Shown: one piece after another, positions 32,522 to 41,084 of the stretch
Numbering within the stretch: the stretch's first letter is position 1
Layout: the number at the start of each line of letters is the position of its first letter
Assembly: GCF_001439605.1 (NCBI RefSeq)
Contig: NZ_LMBX01000010.1
Span: 60,347-124,346, forward strand
From: Cytobacillus praedii
GTDB lineage: Bacteria; Bacillota; Bacilli; Bacillales; Cytobacillaceae
Length of the DNA stretch: 64,000 bases
Reading direction: 5' to 3'
The notes under the pieces: generated by a model
What the model saw: only the letters and a program-made list of their open reading frames with translations
Database searches by the model: none
Told to the model about the DNA's origin: nothing
Program-made: the position numbers and the translations under genes

Positions 32522-35500
32522 ATGATGCATATTACTTTCATCACATCGGCAACTGCTATATTGGCAGATTCTGCAACAGCCTATCGAAAATTTAATACGA
32601 ACTATCCGAACGTTTTAACAATGAGTTTATTCGATGCAAAAGGCTCTGTTGAAAATCATGAGAAAAGTCGTATATTAATAGAGGCAATTAAGAAATCTGA
32701 CTTGATTATTGTTGATTTACGACTCTGTCCAGAAGAGTGGGTAGCGGTTATTGCTGAATATCTGCAATATGCACGTCCTGATGCAGAAAAGATATACTTC
32801 TCGATTCAGGATGAACTGATGAAAAGTCAATTTAAATTAGGAGATTTAACTGGTGAGGACGTGTTCCAGGTACTTGTCAGCAATGGAAAGCCAGCATCTT
32901 TATTTGTCTTAGATAATGAGGATAAGATAAATGAATACACTTCAAAGTTGCCTGAAGAAAAGAGGGCCAATTTTCTTCAGCTTGCGACGATTGTAGAATA
33001 TTGGATGTATGCAAATGAGGAATATGTAAATCAGCTGATTATATTTCTTGCTAGAGAATATGGAGAAGTGGATATACATTATTTACCAATTCCGTATAAA
33101 CCACTTATTAAAGATGACCTTTATATTTATGATGATAAACGAAAAAAGGTATATGATTCATTAATTGAATATGAAAAAGAATTTCCATTTGATCAAGAAA
33201 AACCGTTTATAGGTGTTTTGTTTTTAGGCTATCATTTTCGTGCGAGCAATGTGAAATGTGTTCAGCAAATTATTGAGAGAATTAAGCCAATGGCAAATAT
33301 CATCCCGATTCTAGCACCTGGTGTAGCTAGTATTGATGTTAATCGTTTTCGGAATTTGCTAGTCAATGAAAGCACTAAGGTGAATGTACTGCTGAATTTT
33401 GTGCCATTTCGTATTGGTGCTGGTCCTATGGGAGGGAATTCGAATGAGGTTGTCCCTTTTTTAGAGGAGTTAGATGTGCCGATTTTTCACCCATTTTTTA
33501 TCACAAGAAGAACAGTTGAAAAATGGAAGAAATCCATTCAAGGAATAGATTCATCTGAATATTTAACATCTGTCATGCTGCCCGAATTAGATGGCTCTAT
33601 TGGAACATTTCCGGTTGGGGCACTTGAGGATGTGAATGATGATCAAACCTTTGAATTTAATCGTCAAGAACTTGTCTTAATTGAAGAACGAGTCCAGAGT
33701 CTTTTAAAGCGGGTGGAGAAAACTTTAGCGTTACAGAAGAAAGAAAATCGGGACAAAAAGGTTGCGATTATTTGCTATAATTATCCTCCAGGTGAGGACA
33801 GTCTATTTTCTGCTTCCTATATTGATACATTTGCTTCTGTCATAAATATCCTAAAATTATTGCGAACAGAAGGATATTCAGTACCGGAAGTAACGAAAGA
33901 ACAGCTGATGGATCAATTCTCTGCTGGAAAGCTAGTCAATTCAGGGAAATGGGGATCAGAGAAAACTTTCAGTGGTTTCCTGCGATATCAATCAGCTGCA
34001 TATGAAAGCTATATGGGAGAGAAGAAAATTTATAAAGAGCTGACCCATGACTGGGGACATACTCCGGGGACGATCATGGCAGACGGATCAGATTTTCTTA
34101 TACCTGGCATGATACTAGGCAATGTATTTATAGGATTACAACCTGCTAGAAGTTCTGATGACAAACTAGCAAATACGTATCATGACAAGTCATTAAATCC
34201 CCATCATCAATATGCTGCTTTCTATTGCTGGTTAAAGGATGTCTTTCAGGCAGATGCTATGGTCCATGTTGGAACGCACGGTACACTTGAATTCTTAAAG
34301 GGAAAGGAAGTTGCCGTATCCGGTGATTGTGTTCCTGATGAGTTAATTGGGGATGTCCCTCATGTATACATCTATTATATTGGAAATCCATCAGAGGCAA
34401 TGATTGCTAAACGGCGTACACATGCTGTCTTAGTAAGCTATCAAACTCCCCCCTTTGTGACTAGTGATTTATATGGGGAATATGTAGAGCTTGAGGAGCT
34501 TCTAGCTAACTATTCTGAAGCAGAAAAGCTGGACCCGAAGCGATGTGCCAACTTAAATACGGAAATTATGAAGAAAATTCATGCTCTTCATTTCACAGCA
34601 ACTACTATTCATGATATTGAAATCGAATTATATCACATGAAACGATCGCTCATCCCTAAAGGGCTGCATATCTTTGGCAAAGGCTATAATGATGAAGAGG
34701 CAAGAAATTATATGAAGCATGTTCTTCGGTATGACCGTGGATCGTTAAAATCAATCAAAAGAATTATTTCAGAGGATAATGGAAAGGATTACAGCAAGAT
34801 ACTAGAGGATTGTTTGCAAGAAGAAATGGAACAGCTAGATGAAGTGGAGAACCAAATTGTTAATCAATTTATTGAAACATGCTATTTTGATAATTGTTTA
34901 CTTGCATCGGAGGAATCCCGCAAAAACTGCTATGAATCACTGAAATTTGGTTTTCATGCCTATGTGAATAGTATGAAAACATATGAGGAGAAAGGTTTGC
35001 TTCAAGCATTATCAGGGCGATACCTTCCAGTAAAATTAGCCGGGGATATCGTGAAAAATCCAGAGATTCTTCCATCTGGGCATAATCTATACCAATTCGA
35101 TCCACGTCTAATCCCTGAAAAAACAGCTGCTGAAAGAGGGAAAATCATTGCAGAAAATACAATCGCTCAATATTACGAGGAATTCGGCAACTATCCAGCT
35201 TCAACAGGAATTGTTCTCTGGGGATTTGAAACCTCCCGCACACAAGGTGAAACCATTGGGCAAATTTTGCACTATTTAGGTGTCCGTGTACAGCCATCAA
35301 AGGGAAGCTTTAAACCAAACTATGAAATTATTCCGATTAAGGAGCTTGGAAGACCAAGAATAGATGTTGTCATTCATATGACTGGCTTTTTCCGAGACAT
35401 TTTCCCAAATGTAATAGAGGACTTAAGCGACTTATTTTTAAAGATAGCTAGATTAGATGAATCTGAAAATGATAATTATTTAAAAGCAAATACGAATCGG

Positions 35501-36277
35501 ATATTTGAACAGTTAAGTAATCAAGGTTATGAAGAAAAGGAAGTTTTTCATTTGGCAGTTGCTAGAATATTTGGCCCATCCGAAGGGGCTTATAGTACCA
35601 GGGTAACAAGCCTTATTGGGGAAAGAAATTGGCAAGAGGAAGCGGATTTGGCTAAAGGCTATGTAGAAGACGTTCAATATGTATATGGAATTGGCTCTCG
35701 CGGCAAACCATCCTCACAACTGTTAAAGCTTCATCTGCAAGCAGTTGATCTAGTGTCACAAATTAGAAGTAATTTAGAGCTTGAAGTAGTTGATCTTGAC
35801 CATTACTATGAATATTTTGGCGGTTTTTCAAAGGCGATTGAGGTTGAAAGAGGAAGGAAGACACCAGTCTATATTTCTGATACAACAGGAGAATTGGTCC
35901 AAACTGAAGATGTGAAAAAATCCATTGAGCGGGGTGTACGAACAAGAGTATTAAATCCGAAATGGATTGATGGTTTACTTGCCCATGAACAGCACGGTAC
36001 TCAACAAATCCTCGAAAGATTTGAAAACCTGATTGGATTAGCTGCGACAACGAATAAGGTGGATAGCTGGATTTTTAGTGAGTTGAATTCTACATATATT
36101 GCCGATGAGAAACGTAGAGAAGAGCTAATGAGGAATAATCGCTTTGCACTCCATAGCATGATGGAAAGATTGCTAGAAAGTCAGACACGAGGCTATTGGG
36201 AAGCAACTGAAGATGAGCTTCAGCAGCTGAAAGAAGCCTATTTACAGCTAGAGGGTTCGATAGAAGAAAAGGTGTAA
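32522..36277 (+). CDS. CobN/BchH-family large chelatase subunit
   Basis: A 1251-residue protein of the CobN/BchH/HmuS superfamily, the subunit that binds the tetrapyrrole and the metal. Conserved blocks include MLPELDGSIG (near 355), ICYNYPPGEDSLFSASY (near 420), LTHDWGHTPGTIM (about 510), ADAMVHVGTHGTLEFLKGKE (about 580), GNPSEAMIAKRR, and the C-terminal NPKWIDGLLAHEQHG. The family cannot be split into cobalt, magnesium or dechelatase members by eye. No cobalamin, chlorophyll or F430 gene is nearby, while a heme/siderophore-type importer and Fur boxes are. A strong terminator follows about 90 bp downstream. Confidence 0.92.
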   Translation: MMHITFITSATAILADSATAYRKFNTNYPNVLTMSLFDAKGSVENHEKSRILIEAIKKSDLIIVDLRLCPEEWVAVIAEYLQYARPDAEKIYFSIQDELMKSQFKLGDLTGEDVFQVLVSNGKPASLFVLDNEDKINEYTSKLPEEKRANFLQLATIVEYWMYANEEYVNQLIIFLAREYGEVDIHYLPIPYKPLIKDDLYIYDDKRKKVYDSLIEYEKEFPFDQEKPFIGVLFLGYHFRASNVKCVQQIIERIKPMANIIPILAPGVASIDVNRFRNLLVNESTKVNVLLNFVPFRIGAGPMGGNSNEVVPFLEELDVPIFHPFFITRRTVEKWKKSIQGIDSSEYLTSVMLPELDGSIGTFPVGALEDVNDDQTFEFNRQELVLIEERVQSLLKRVEKTLALQKKENRDKKVAIICYNYPPGEDSLFSASYIDTFASVINILKLLRTEGYSVPEVTKEQLMDQFSAGKLVNSGKWGSEKTFSGFLRYQSAAYESYMGEKKIYKELTHDWGHTPGTIMADGSDFLIPGMILGNVFIGLQPARSSDDKLANTYHDKSLNPHHQYAAFYCWLKDVFQADAMVHVGTHGTLEFLKGKEVAVSGDCVPDELIGDVPHVYIYYIGNPSEAMIAKRRTHAVLVSYQTPPFVTSDLYGEYVELEELLANYSEAEKLDPKRCANLNTEIMKKIHALHFTATTIHDIEIELYHMKRSLIPKGLHIFGKGYNDEEARNYMKHVLRYDRGSLKSIKRIISEDNGKDYSKILEDCLQEEMEQLDEVENQIVNQFIETCYFDNCLLASEESRKNCYESLKFGFHAYVNSMKTYEEKGLLQALSGRYLPVKLAGDIVKNPEILPSGHNLYQFDPRLIPEKTAAERGKIIAENTIAQYYEEFGNYPASTGIVLWGFETSRTQGETIGQILHYLGVRVQPSKGSFKPNYEIIPIKELGRPRIDVVIHMTGFFRDIFPNVIEDLSDLFLKIARLDESENDNYLKANTNRIFEQLSNQGYEEKEVFHLAVARIFGPSEGAYSTRVTSLIGERNWQEEADLAKGYVEDVQYVYGIGSRGKPSSQLLKLHLQAVDLVSQIRSNLELEVVDLDHYYEYFGGFSKAIEVERGRKTPVYISDTTGELVQTEDVKKSIERGVRTRVLNPKWIDGLLAHEQHGTQQILERFENLIGLAATTNKVDSWIFSELNSTYIADEKRREELMRNNRFALHSMMERLLESQTRGYWEATEDELQQLKEAYLQLEGSIEEKV

Positions 36278-36366
36278 ATATTACTGCGCTTAATAACCGG
36301 CAGGGTAATGACAATTTTCTGGCATCTTTGTTTAAGCTATAAAAGAATATCTATAACGCTGTACTA

Positions 36367-36406
36367 AGGAAAGAGTGCCGATAAATCGGCACTCTTTCCT
36401 ATTTTT
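36367..36406 (+). terminator. Terminator of the transporter-chelatase operon
   Basis: Two 16-base arms (AGGAAAGAGTGCCGAT and its complement) form a perfect stem with a 2-nt gap, followed by ATTTTTT. Confidence 0.92.
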
Positions 36407-36500
36407 TCCTTGATCTTTAATAAAATAAATGGTGGTGAAAAAATTTTATAACTATCACATAGAACGGCTGAAGCATACTTTATAATGATTATTCTGAATA

Positions 36501-36517
36501 TTGGCACGGAAATTGCA
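36501..36517 (+). promoter_or_regulatory. Sigma-54 promoter of kamA
   Basis: TTGGCACGGAAATTGCA has GG and GC exactly ten bases apart and matches the -24/-12 consensus (TGGCAC-N5-TTGCA). It lies 37 bp before the kamA start and fits control by the activator at 24429-25823. Confidence 0.92.
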
Positions 36518-36553
36518 TGGTAGATATAAAGAGAATTTATAGGAGGAATTTAG

Positions 36554-37978
36554 ATGAAATCATTCTTATACAAGCCTAGCCGTTATTGGAACGATATTGA
36601 ATTATGGAAAGATGTGACTGAAGAACAATGGAATGATTGGCTATGGCAGCTGACGAATACCATTCGTACTATTGATGATTTAAAGAAAGTGATTAATCTT
36701 ACACCTGAAGAAGAGGAAGGTGTGCGGATATCCACGAAAACAATTCCATTAAATATTACTCCGTATTATGCTTCACTTATGAATCCAGATGATCCGCGAT
36801 GTCCGATCAGAATGCAGTCAGTCCCTATTTCAAAAGAAATATATAAGACAAAATATGATCTCGAAGATCCGCTTCATGAAGACGAAGATTCGCCTGTTCC
36901 TGGACTTACTCATCGTTACCCAGACCGCGTGTTATTTCTTGTTACTAACCAATGCTCCATGTACTGCCGTTATTGTACGAGAAGAAGATTTTCTGGCCAG
37001 ATTGGCATGGGGGTTCCAAAGAAGCAGCTTGATGGAGCAATCGATTATATTAGAAATACTCCTGAAGTTAGAGATGTACTCATTTCCGGCGGAGATGGTC
37101 TATTAATCAATGACAATATATTAGAATATATCCTAAAAAATCTAAGAGAAATCGATCATGTTGAAATTATTCGCATTGGAACGAGAGCACCAGTTGTATT
37201 TCCGCAAAGAATTACGGATAACCTTTGCAGTATTTTAAAAAAATATCATCCCATTTGGCTGAACACACATTTCAACACTTCGATTGAAATTACCGAGGAA
37301 TCGAAAAAAGCATGTGAGATGCTGGCAAATGCGGGCGTTCCAGTTGGAAACCAGTCAGTCATCCTTGCGGGCATTAATGACAGTGTTCCAATTATGAAAA
37401 GGCTCATGCATGACCTAGTGAAAATTAGAGTGCGCCCGTATTATATTTACCAATGTGATCTATCTGAAGGGATTGGCCATTTCCGTGCTCCTGTGTCAAA
37501 AGGGCTGGAAATTATTGAAGGACTCCGTGGGCATACATCAGGATATGCGGTGCCGACATTTGTTGTAGATGCTCCTGGAGGAGGAGGGAAAATTTCGCTT
37601 CAGCCAAATTATTTGATCTCCCAAAGTGCTAATAAAGTGGTTCTGCGAAACTTTGAAGGGGTCATTACCACCTATCCGGAGCCAGAAAACTATATTCCAG
37701 GAAGAGCTGAAGGGTATTTCAAGGAAGTATACCCTGATATGGATGAGAAGAAATCTAATGTCGGCATTGCAGCTTTAATGAATGATGAAAAATTCAATCT
37801 TGTGCCTGAAGACTTGGCACGACTTAATCGAAGAGAGCAATATGAGCATGACCCAACACATGCAACATTAAAAAATAAACGTGAAAAACGTGATGAACTA
37901 AAAGAAAAGAAATTCATCGCACAGCAGCAAAAGGATAAAAAACACGATCAAGAAGAAAAAGCTGTTACGAGCGAGTAG
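36554..37978 (+). CDS. kamA: L-lysine 2,3-aminomutase
   Basis: A 474-residue radical SAM and PLP enzyme that converts L-lysine to beta-lysine. The [4Fe-4S] cysteines are in CSMYCRYC (Cys134, 138, 141), and the PLP lysine is in APGGGGKISLQ (Lys346). The C-terminus is a charged, Lys-rich tail. It has an AGGAGG site and a sigma-54 promoter. In B. subtilis kamA sits directly beside yodP-yodT; here an 11 kb Crp/chelatase block separates the two halves. The acetyltransferase that uses beta-lysine is encoded at 23568-24407. Confidence 0.96.
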   Translation: MKSFLYKPSRYWNDIELWKDVTEEQWNDWLWQLTNTIRTIDDLKKVINLTPEEEEGVRISTKTIPLNITPYYASLMNPDDPRCPIRMQSVPISKEIYKTKYDLEDPLHEDEDSPVPGLTHRYPDRVLFLVTNQCSMYCRYCTRRRFSGQIGMGVPKKQLDGAIDYIRNTPEVRDVLISGGDGLLINDNILEYILKNLREIDHVEIIRIGTRAPVVFPQRITDNLCSILKKYHPIWLNTHFNTSIEITEESKKACEMLANAGVPVGNQSVILAGINDSVPIMKRLMHDLVKIRVRPYYIYQCDLSEGIGHFRAPVSKGLEIIEGLRGHTSGYAVPTFVVDAPGGGGKISLQPNYLISQSANKVVLRNFEGVITTYPEPENYIPGRAEGYFKEVYPDMDEKKSNVGIAALMNDEKFNLVPEDLARLNRREQYEHDPTHATLKNKREKRDELKEKKFIAQQQKDKKHDQEEKAVTSE

Positions 37979-37990
37979 GGGGCAATAAAC

Positions 37991-38275
37991 ATGAGTGATC
38001 AATGTGCATGGTGTGAGAGTAGGAATATTACTAAGGGAACAGATAATGTTTATTGGGAGCTTCCTGACGGCACGAGAGCAATTAAAATAAGTGATGTCCC
38101 ATCTACCATTTGTCATGATTGTCAAATGATTTATCAATCGGATTTACTAATAAGAGAAATTGAAGATCAATTATTTTTAATTAATACGAAGGAAATCGGA
38201 CCGGAAACAAGCTTTACGAACTTAATGGCTCAGCCTAGGCTGCTAAAAAGAAACTATTTTGATTTCACGTCTTAA
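37991..38275 (+). CDS. yokU: YokU-family zinc-finger protein
   Basis: A 94-residue protein with two CxxC pairs (CAWCES near residue 5, ICHDCQM near residue 41), a likely structural zinc site, matching B. subtilis YokU, whose gene is beside kamA. It follows kamA by 12 bp with a GGGGG ribosome binding site, so it is in the same operon. The function is unknown. Confidence 0.85.
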   Translation: MSDQCAWCESRNITKGTDNVYWELPDGTRAIKISDVPSTICHDCQMIYQSDLLIREIEDQLFLINTKEIGPETSFTNLMAQPRLLKRNYFDFTS

Positions 38276-38424
38276 ACTAGTCAAGGACATATTTCACAAT
38301 TTATTCGATTTTTCCTGAAAAATCCAATCCTTCTCCCTTTATAATAAATTTTAGTACCAATTCCATTCATTGATAGCATGTTAGGAATATTCTTTTTTCA
38401 GAATTTGAATTTGGGGGATTTGGA

Positions 38425-38616
38425 ATGAAAATTGTTTTAATGATTATGCTTGCTGCTGGGATGTTTGTATTGTTTTTCTGCGGCTATTTTACAGGTGTAA
38501 TAAAAGAAAAACTCGGGAAAAATTGGCTGCTTGCTGTTCCCATTTCCATTTCATTATTAATGTTTAATATCATTTGGGCGATTACGGAATTAGCAAAAGC
38601 TGATCGCTGGCAATAG
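38425..38616 (+). CDS. Small two-helix membrane protein (target of the island insertion)
   Basis: A 63-residue protein with two hydrophobic segments (about 2-22 and 33-55) and the C-terminus ELAKADRWQ. GGGGGATTTGGA precedes the ATG. Function unknown. Its last nine codons, stop and downstream terminator are repeated almost exactly at 47932-48013, on the far side of the sugar PTS cluster, which suggests that the cluster was inserted next to this gene. Confidence 0.75.
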   Translation: MKIVLMIMLAAGMFVLFFCGYFTGVIKEKLGKNWLLAVPISISLLMFNIIWAITELAKADRWQ

Positions 38617-38669
38617 AAATAAAATAGAAGATTCAATGAAAAAGCAATCCAAATCTGGGTTGCTTTTTT
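38588..38669 (+). repeat. Left direct repeat flanking the PTS island
   Basis: About 82 bp, shared with 47932-48013 with roughly ten differences by eye and no gap. It covers the 3' end of the small membrane-protein gene and its terminator. Confidence 0.85.
38636..38669 (+). terminator. Terminator after the small membrane-protein gene
   Basis: AAAAGCAATCC and GGGTTGCTTTT pair with one G-U, followed by TT. It lies within the left direct repeat. Confidence 0.8.
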
Positions 38670-38765
38670 CTATGATTATAAAATGACAAATCATATTAAA
38701 CATAAATGTTCCTATATGCGTATCCTTAAAGACAGGACAAATGGTAGGGCAGTGGCGGCATAAAC

Positions 38766-38790
38766 TGGCAATATTCGTTTTATATTGTCA
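38766..38790. promoter_or_regulatory. Inverted repeat upstream of the PTS cluster
   Basis: TGGCAATAT and ATATTGTCA pair (one G-U) around 7 nt. It may be a hairpin or operator for the PRD regulator. Confidence 0.35.
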
Positions 38791-38856
38791 GATAACAGGG
38801 AAAATGCAGAAATCATTTCTTTTTTCATCAATAATGTTGAATTAGAACAGAATGCA

Positions 38857-38893
38857 AAGAAAACGCTTACAAAGTATGCTAGTTATAAGCGTT
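38857..38893. promoter_or_regulatory. cre-like site and operator upstream of the PTS cluster
   Basis: AAGAAAACGCTTACA (38857-38871) differs by one base from the CcpA cre consensus. It overlaps a perfect 8-bp inverted repeat, AACGCTTA (38862-38869) and TAAGCGTT (38886-38893), which could bind the PRD regulator. This suggests carbon catabolite repression plus specific control. Confidence 0.5.
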
Positions 38894-38924
38894 ACAACAT
38901 GAAAAAGGGGGTGAATAAATAGCG

Positions 38925-39758
38925 ATGCTAGTTACTTCAAAAAAGTTATTTGAAATTGCTTTAAATAAACGTTTTGCCATTCCCGCTACAAATTTCGTTG
39001 ATCAGAACACATTGCGTGCATATATATCGGTTGCAGAAAATAAGGAGTTCCCACTCATTGTTTCATTTGCTCAAGCACATCATGAGGTTATGTGTTTAGA
39101 AGAAGCTGCTTTACTCGGAAAATTTTATGCAGATAAAGCGAAAGTTCCAATTGTTCTTCATTTAGATCATGGTCAGGAAATCGAATTTGTAAAACAAGCG
39201 GTAGATTTGGGATTTACTTCTGTCATGTTCGATGCATCAAAAGATACGCTAGAAGATAATATTGCGAAGACAAAAGAGATTATTGCATATGCCCGGCAAA
39301 AAGGAGTTGTTGTGGAAGCGGAGATTGGTCACGTTGGTTCTGGAGAAAACTATGAAAATTTAGAGCAGACGGAGTCACTATTAACAACTGTAAATGATGC
39401 AAGGGAGTTTTATAAAAAAACTTTAGTAGATTCATTAGCAATTTCAATTGGGACGGCTCATGGTAATTATGCAGGAACACCAAAAATTAATTTCGAAAGA
39501 CTCCATGAAATTTCTCAAATAGTCCCTATTCCGCTTGTATTACACGGTGGATCTTCATCTGGGGATTCGAATCTTCGTCGATGTGCTTTAAGCAATATTG
39601 TAAAAATAAATGTGTTTACTGATTTAATGAATGCAGCTGTTCGTGATTTAAAGTGTGATCAAAACTACTTTGATATTCAACAACAGTTACGCTCCGGTAT
39701 AGAAGCATGTCTTGCACATTACTATTCAGTATTTAATACGCAAACAATCCGCATCTAA
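38925..39758 (+). CDS. Class II ketose-(bis)phosphate aldolase
   Basis: A 277-residue zinc-dependent aldolase of the FbaA/GatY/KbaY family. Zinc ligands and phosphate loops are visible: HLDHG (near residue 80), VEAEIGHVGSGE (about 130-141), IGTAHGNYAG (near 175) and LVLHGGSSSGD, then KINVFTDL. It splits a ketose phosphate into dihydroxyacetone phosphate and an aldehyde. Being the first gene of a PTS cluster, it most likely cleaves a PTS-derived ketose phosphate and not fructose 1,6-bisphosphate. The start has GGGGGTG at a long 13-bp spacing. Confidence 0.9.
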   Translation: MLVTSKKLFEIALNKRFAIPATNFVDQNTLRAYISVAENKEFPLIVSFAQAHHEVMCLEEAALLGKFYADKAKVPIVLHLDHGQEIEFVKQAVDLGFTSVMFDASKDTLEDNIAKTKEIIAYARQKGVVVEAEIGHVGSGENYENLEQTESLLTTVNDAREFYKKTLVDSLAISIGTAHGNYAGTPKINFERLHEISQIVPIPLVLHGGSSSGDSNLRRCALSNIVKINVFTDLMNAAVRDLKCDQNYFDIQQQLRSGIEACLAHYYSVFNTQTIRI

Positions 39759-39783
39759 TCGAAAAAGGAGGTAGTTCCAGACG

Positions 39784-40479
39784 GTGAATAACGAGAACAT
39801 ACAAGCACCTTTTTTTGTTATTAATCCGAAGACTTTCTTAATTGGGAATGAGTTGCTAGATTTGGCAAGATATGCGAACAGTTTAGCAAAACAATATCAT
39901 GTAACTCTCCTTTTTACTGCTCCGCATCCCGAATTAGGAAACATCGTAAGGGAGTGTCCGAACCTTATTGTTACTGCTCAACATATGGACAGTATCTTAC
40001 CTGGTGATTCTATGGGACATATTTCAGCGCATTCATTAGTATATGTAGGAGTACAAGCTGTAGTATTAAATCACGCTGACCATCCTATGACCTTAACGGC
40101 CATTGCAAAAGCAATTGAACGAGCAAAAGAAGTAGGATTACTAACAATAGTTTGTGCAGATTCGGTACCTGAAGCACAAGCAATCGCCATGCTGGGCCCA
40201 AATGTTATCTTGGCAGAACCAACAGAACTCATAGGTCATAATCAAAAAAGTGATCGGCTCTATGTAACATCAACAATTGAAAAAATTAAAAAAGTGAATC
40301 CGGATATATTAGTCGAACAAGGAGCTGGAATCCGTTCTGAAAATGATGTAACAGAATTCCTGGAGCTAGGGGCTGATGGGGTAGGTGTGACAAGTGGAAT
40401 TGTGAAAGCAAATAAACCAAAAGAAATGATGGAAAAAATGATCCAGGCAGTTGCTAGCTTTCAAGAAAAAAGGAAGTGA
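39784..40479 (+). CDS. Triose-phosphate-isomerase-like protein (short, archaeal type)
   Basis: A 231-residue TIM-barrel protein shorter than bacterial TpiA (about 250). It keeps Asn and Lys in VINPKTF, a His in VVLNHADHP, a Glu in ILAEPTELIG and a phosphate loop EQGAGI, a pattern closer to archaeal TIM. Such paralogs may isomerise triose or other short sugar phosphates. Beside an aldolase, conversion of dihydroxyacetone phosphate to glyceraldehyde 3-phosphate is the simple guess. The GTG start has AGGAGGTAG at about 12 bp. It is a paralog in a catabolic cluster and probably not the glycolytic gene. Confidence 0.85.
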   Translation: MNNENIQAPFFVINPKTFLIGNELLDLARYANSLAKQYHVTLLFTAPHPELGNIVRECPNLIVTAQHMDSILPGDSMGHISAHSLVYVGVQAVVLNHADHPMTLTAIAKAIERAKEVGLLTIVCADSVPEAQAIAMLGPNVILAEPTELIGHNQKSDRLYVTSTIEKIKKVNPDILVEQGAGIRSENDVTEFLELGADGVGVTSGIVKANKPKEMMEKMIQAVASFQEKRK

Positions 40480-40485
40480 TTAAAT

Positions 40486-40995
40486 GTGGTTTATTCAGGA
40501 AAACTGACGCTTTCTTCATATGGAGGGCGGGTTACTTATCATGAAATAACTCAACAAGTACGAGATATGGTTGGAAAAAGTAGCATCAAAGATGGAATTT
40601 GTGTTGTCGCATCTCCTCACACAACCTGTTCCATTATTTTTGAAGAATTCTCTTATGATCAAAATTTTTATGGCTATGAATATTTGCAAGTAGATTTAAA
40701 CAATCTTTTAGAAAAGTTCATACCAAGATGCACAACAGAAGGGCAATACTTTCATCCAGGTCCGAAACACATTCAAGTTGGATTAGAAGACTTTAAAGGA
40801 AAGATTAGTCCAGAAGCTTATACGATGTTAAATACTGATGCACATTTAAAGAGCACATTATTAGGAACAAGTGAAACATTTATTATTGAGAATGGGGAAT
40901 TGCAATTAGGTCTTGTAGGCTACATCTATTTTATCGATTGGGATCAAATTCGACCTAGAGATCGAACTTGCCATATAAAAATCATTGGAGAGTAA
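40486..40995 (+). CDS. YjbQ-family protein
   Basis: A 169-residue protein of the YjbQ/UPF0047 fold. Landmarks are VASPHTTCSIIFEE (near 45) and the C-terminal LLGTSETFIIENGELQLG. YjbQ proteins have been linked to weak thiamine-phosphate synthase activity; the true role is unclear. The GTG start follows the previous stop by a few bases, with AGGAAG upstream. Its place between a sugar isomerase and the regulator suggests an unknown step or metabolite repair in this sugar pathway. Confidence 0.85.
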   Translation: MVYSGKLTLSSYGGRVTYHEITQQVRDMVGKSSIKDGICVVASPHTTCSIIFEEFSYDQNFYGYEYLQVDLNNLLEKFIPRCTTEGQYFHPGPKHIQVGLEDFKGKISPEAYTMLNTDAHLKSTLLGTSETFIIENGELQLGLVGYIYFIDWDQIRPRDRTCHIKIIGE

Positions 40996-41084
40996 GTTTA
41001 TGTTCGGATCGTTCGGAAAATTTGACTTCAAAATCACAAAGTAATTCAGAAAGTTGAAATCGAAGACTTTTATGATACAAGGAT

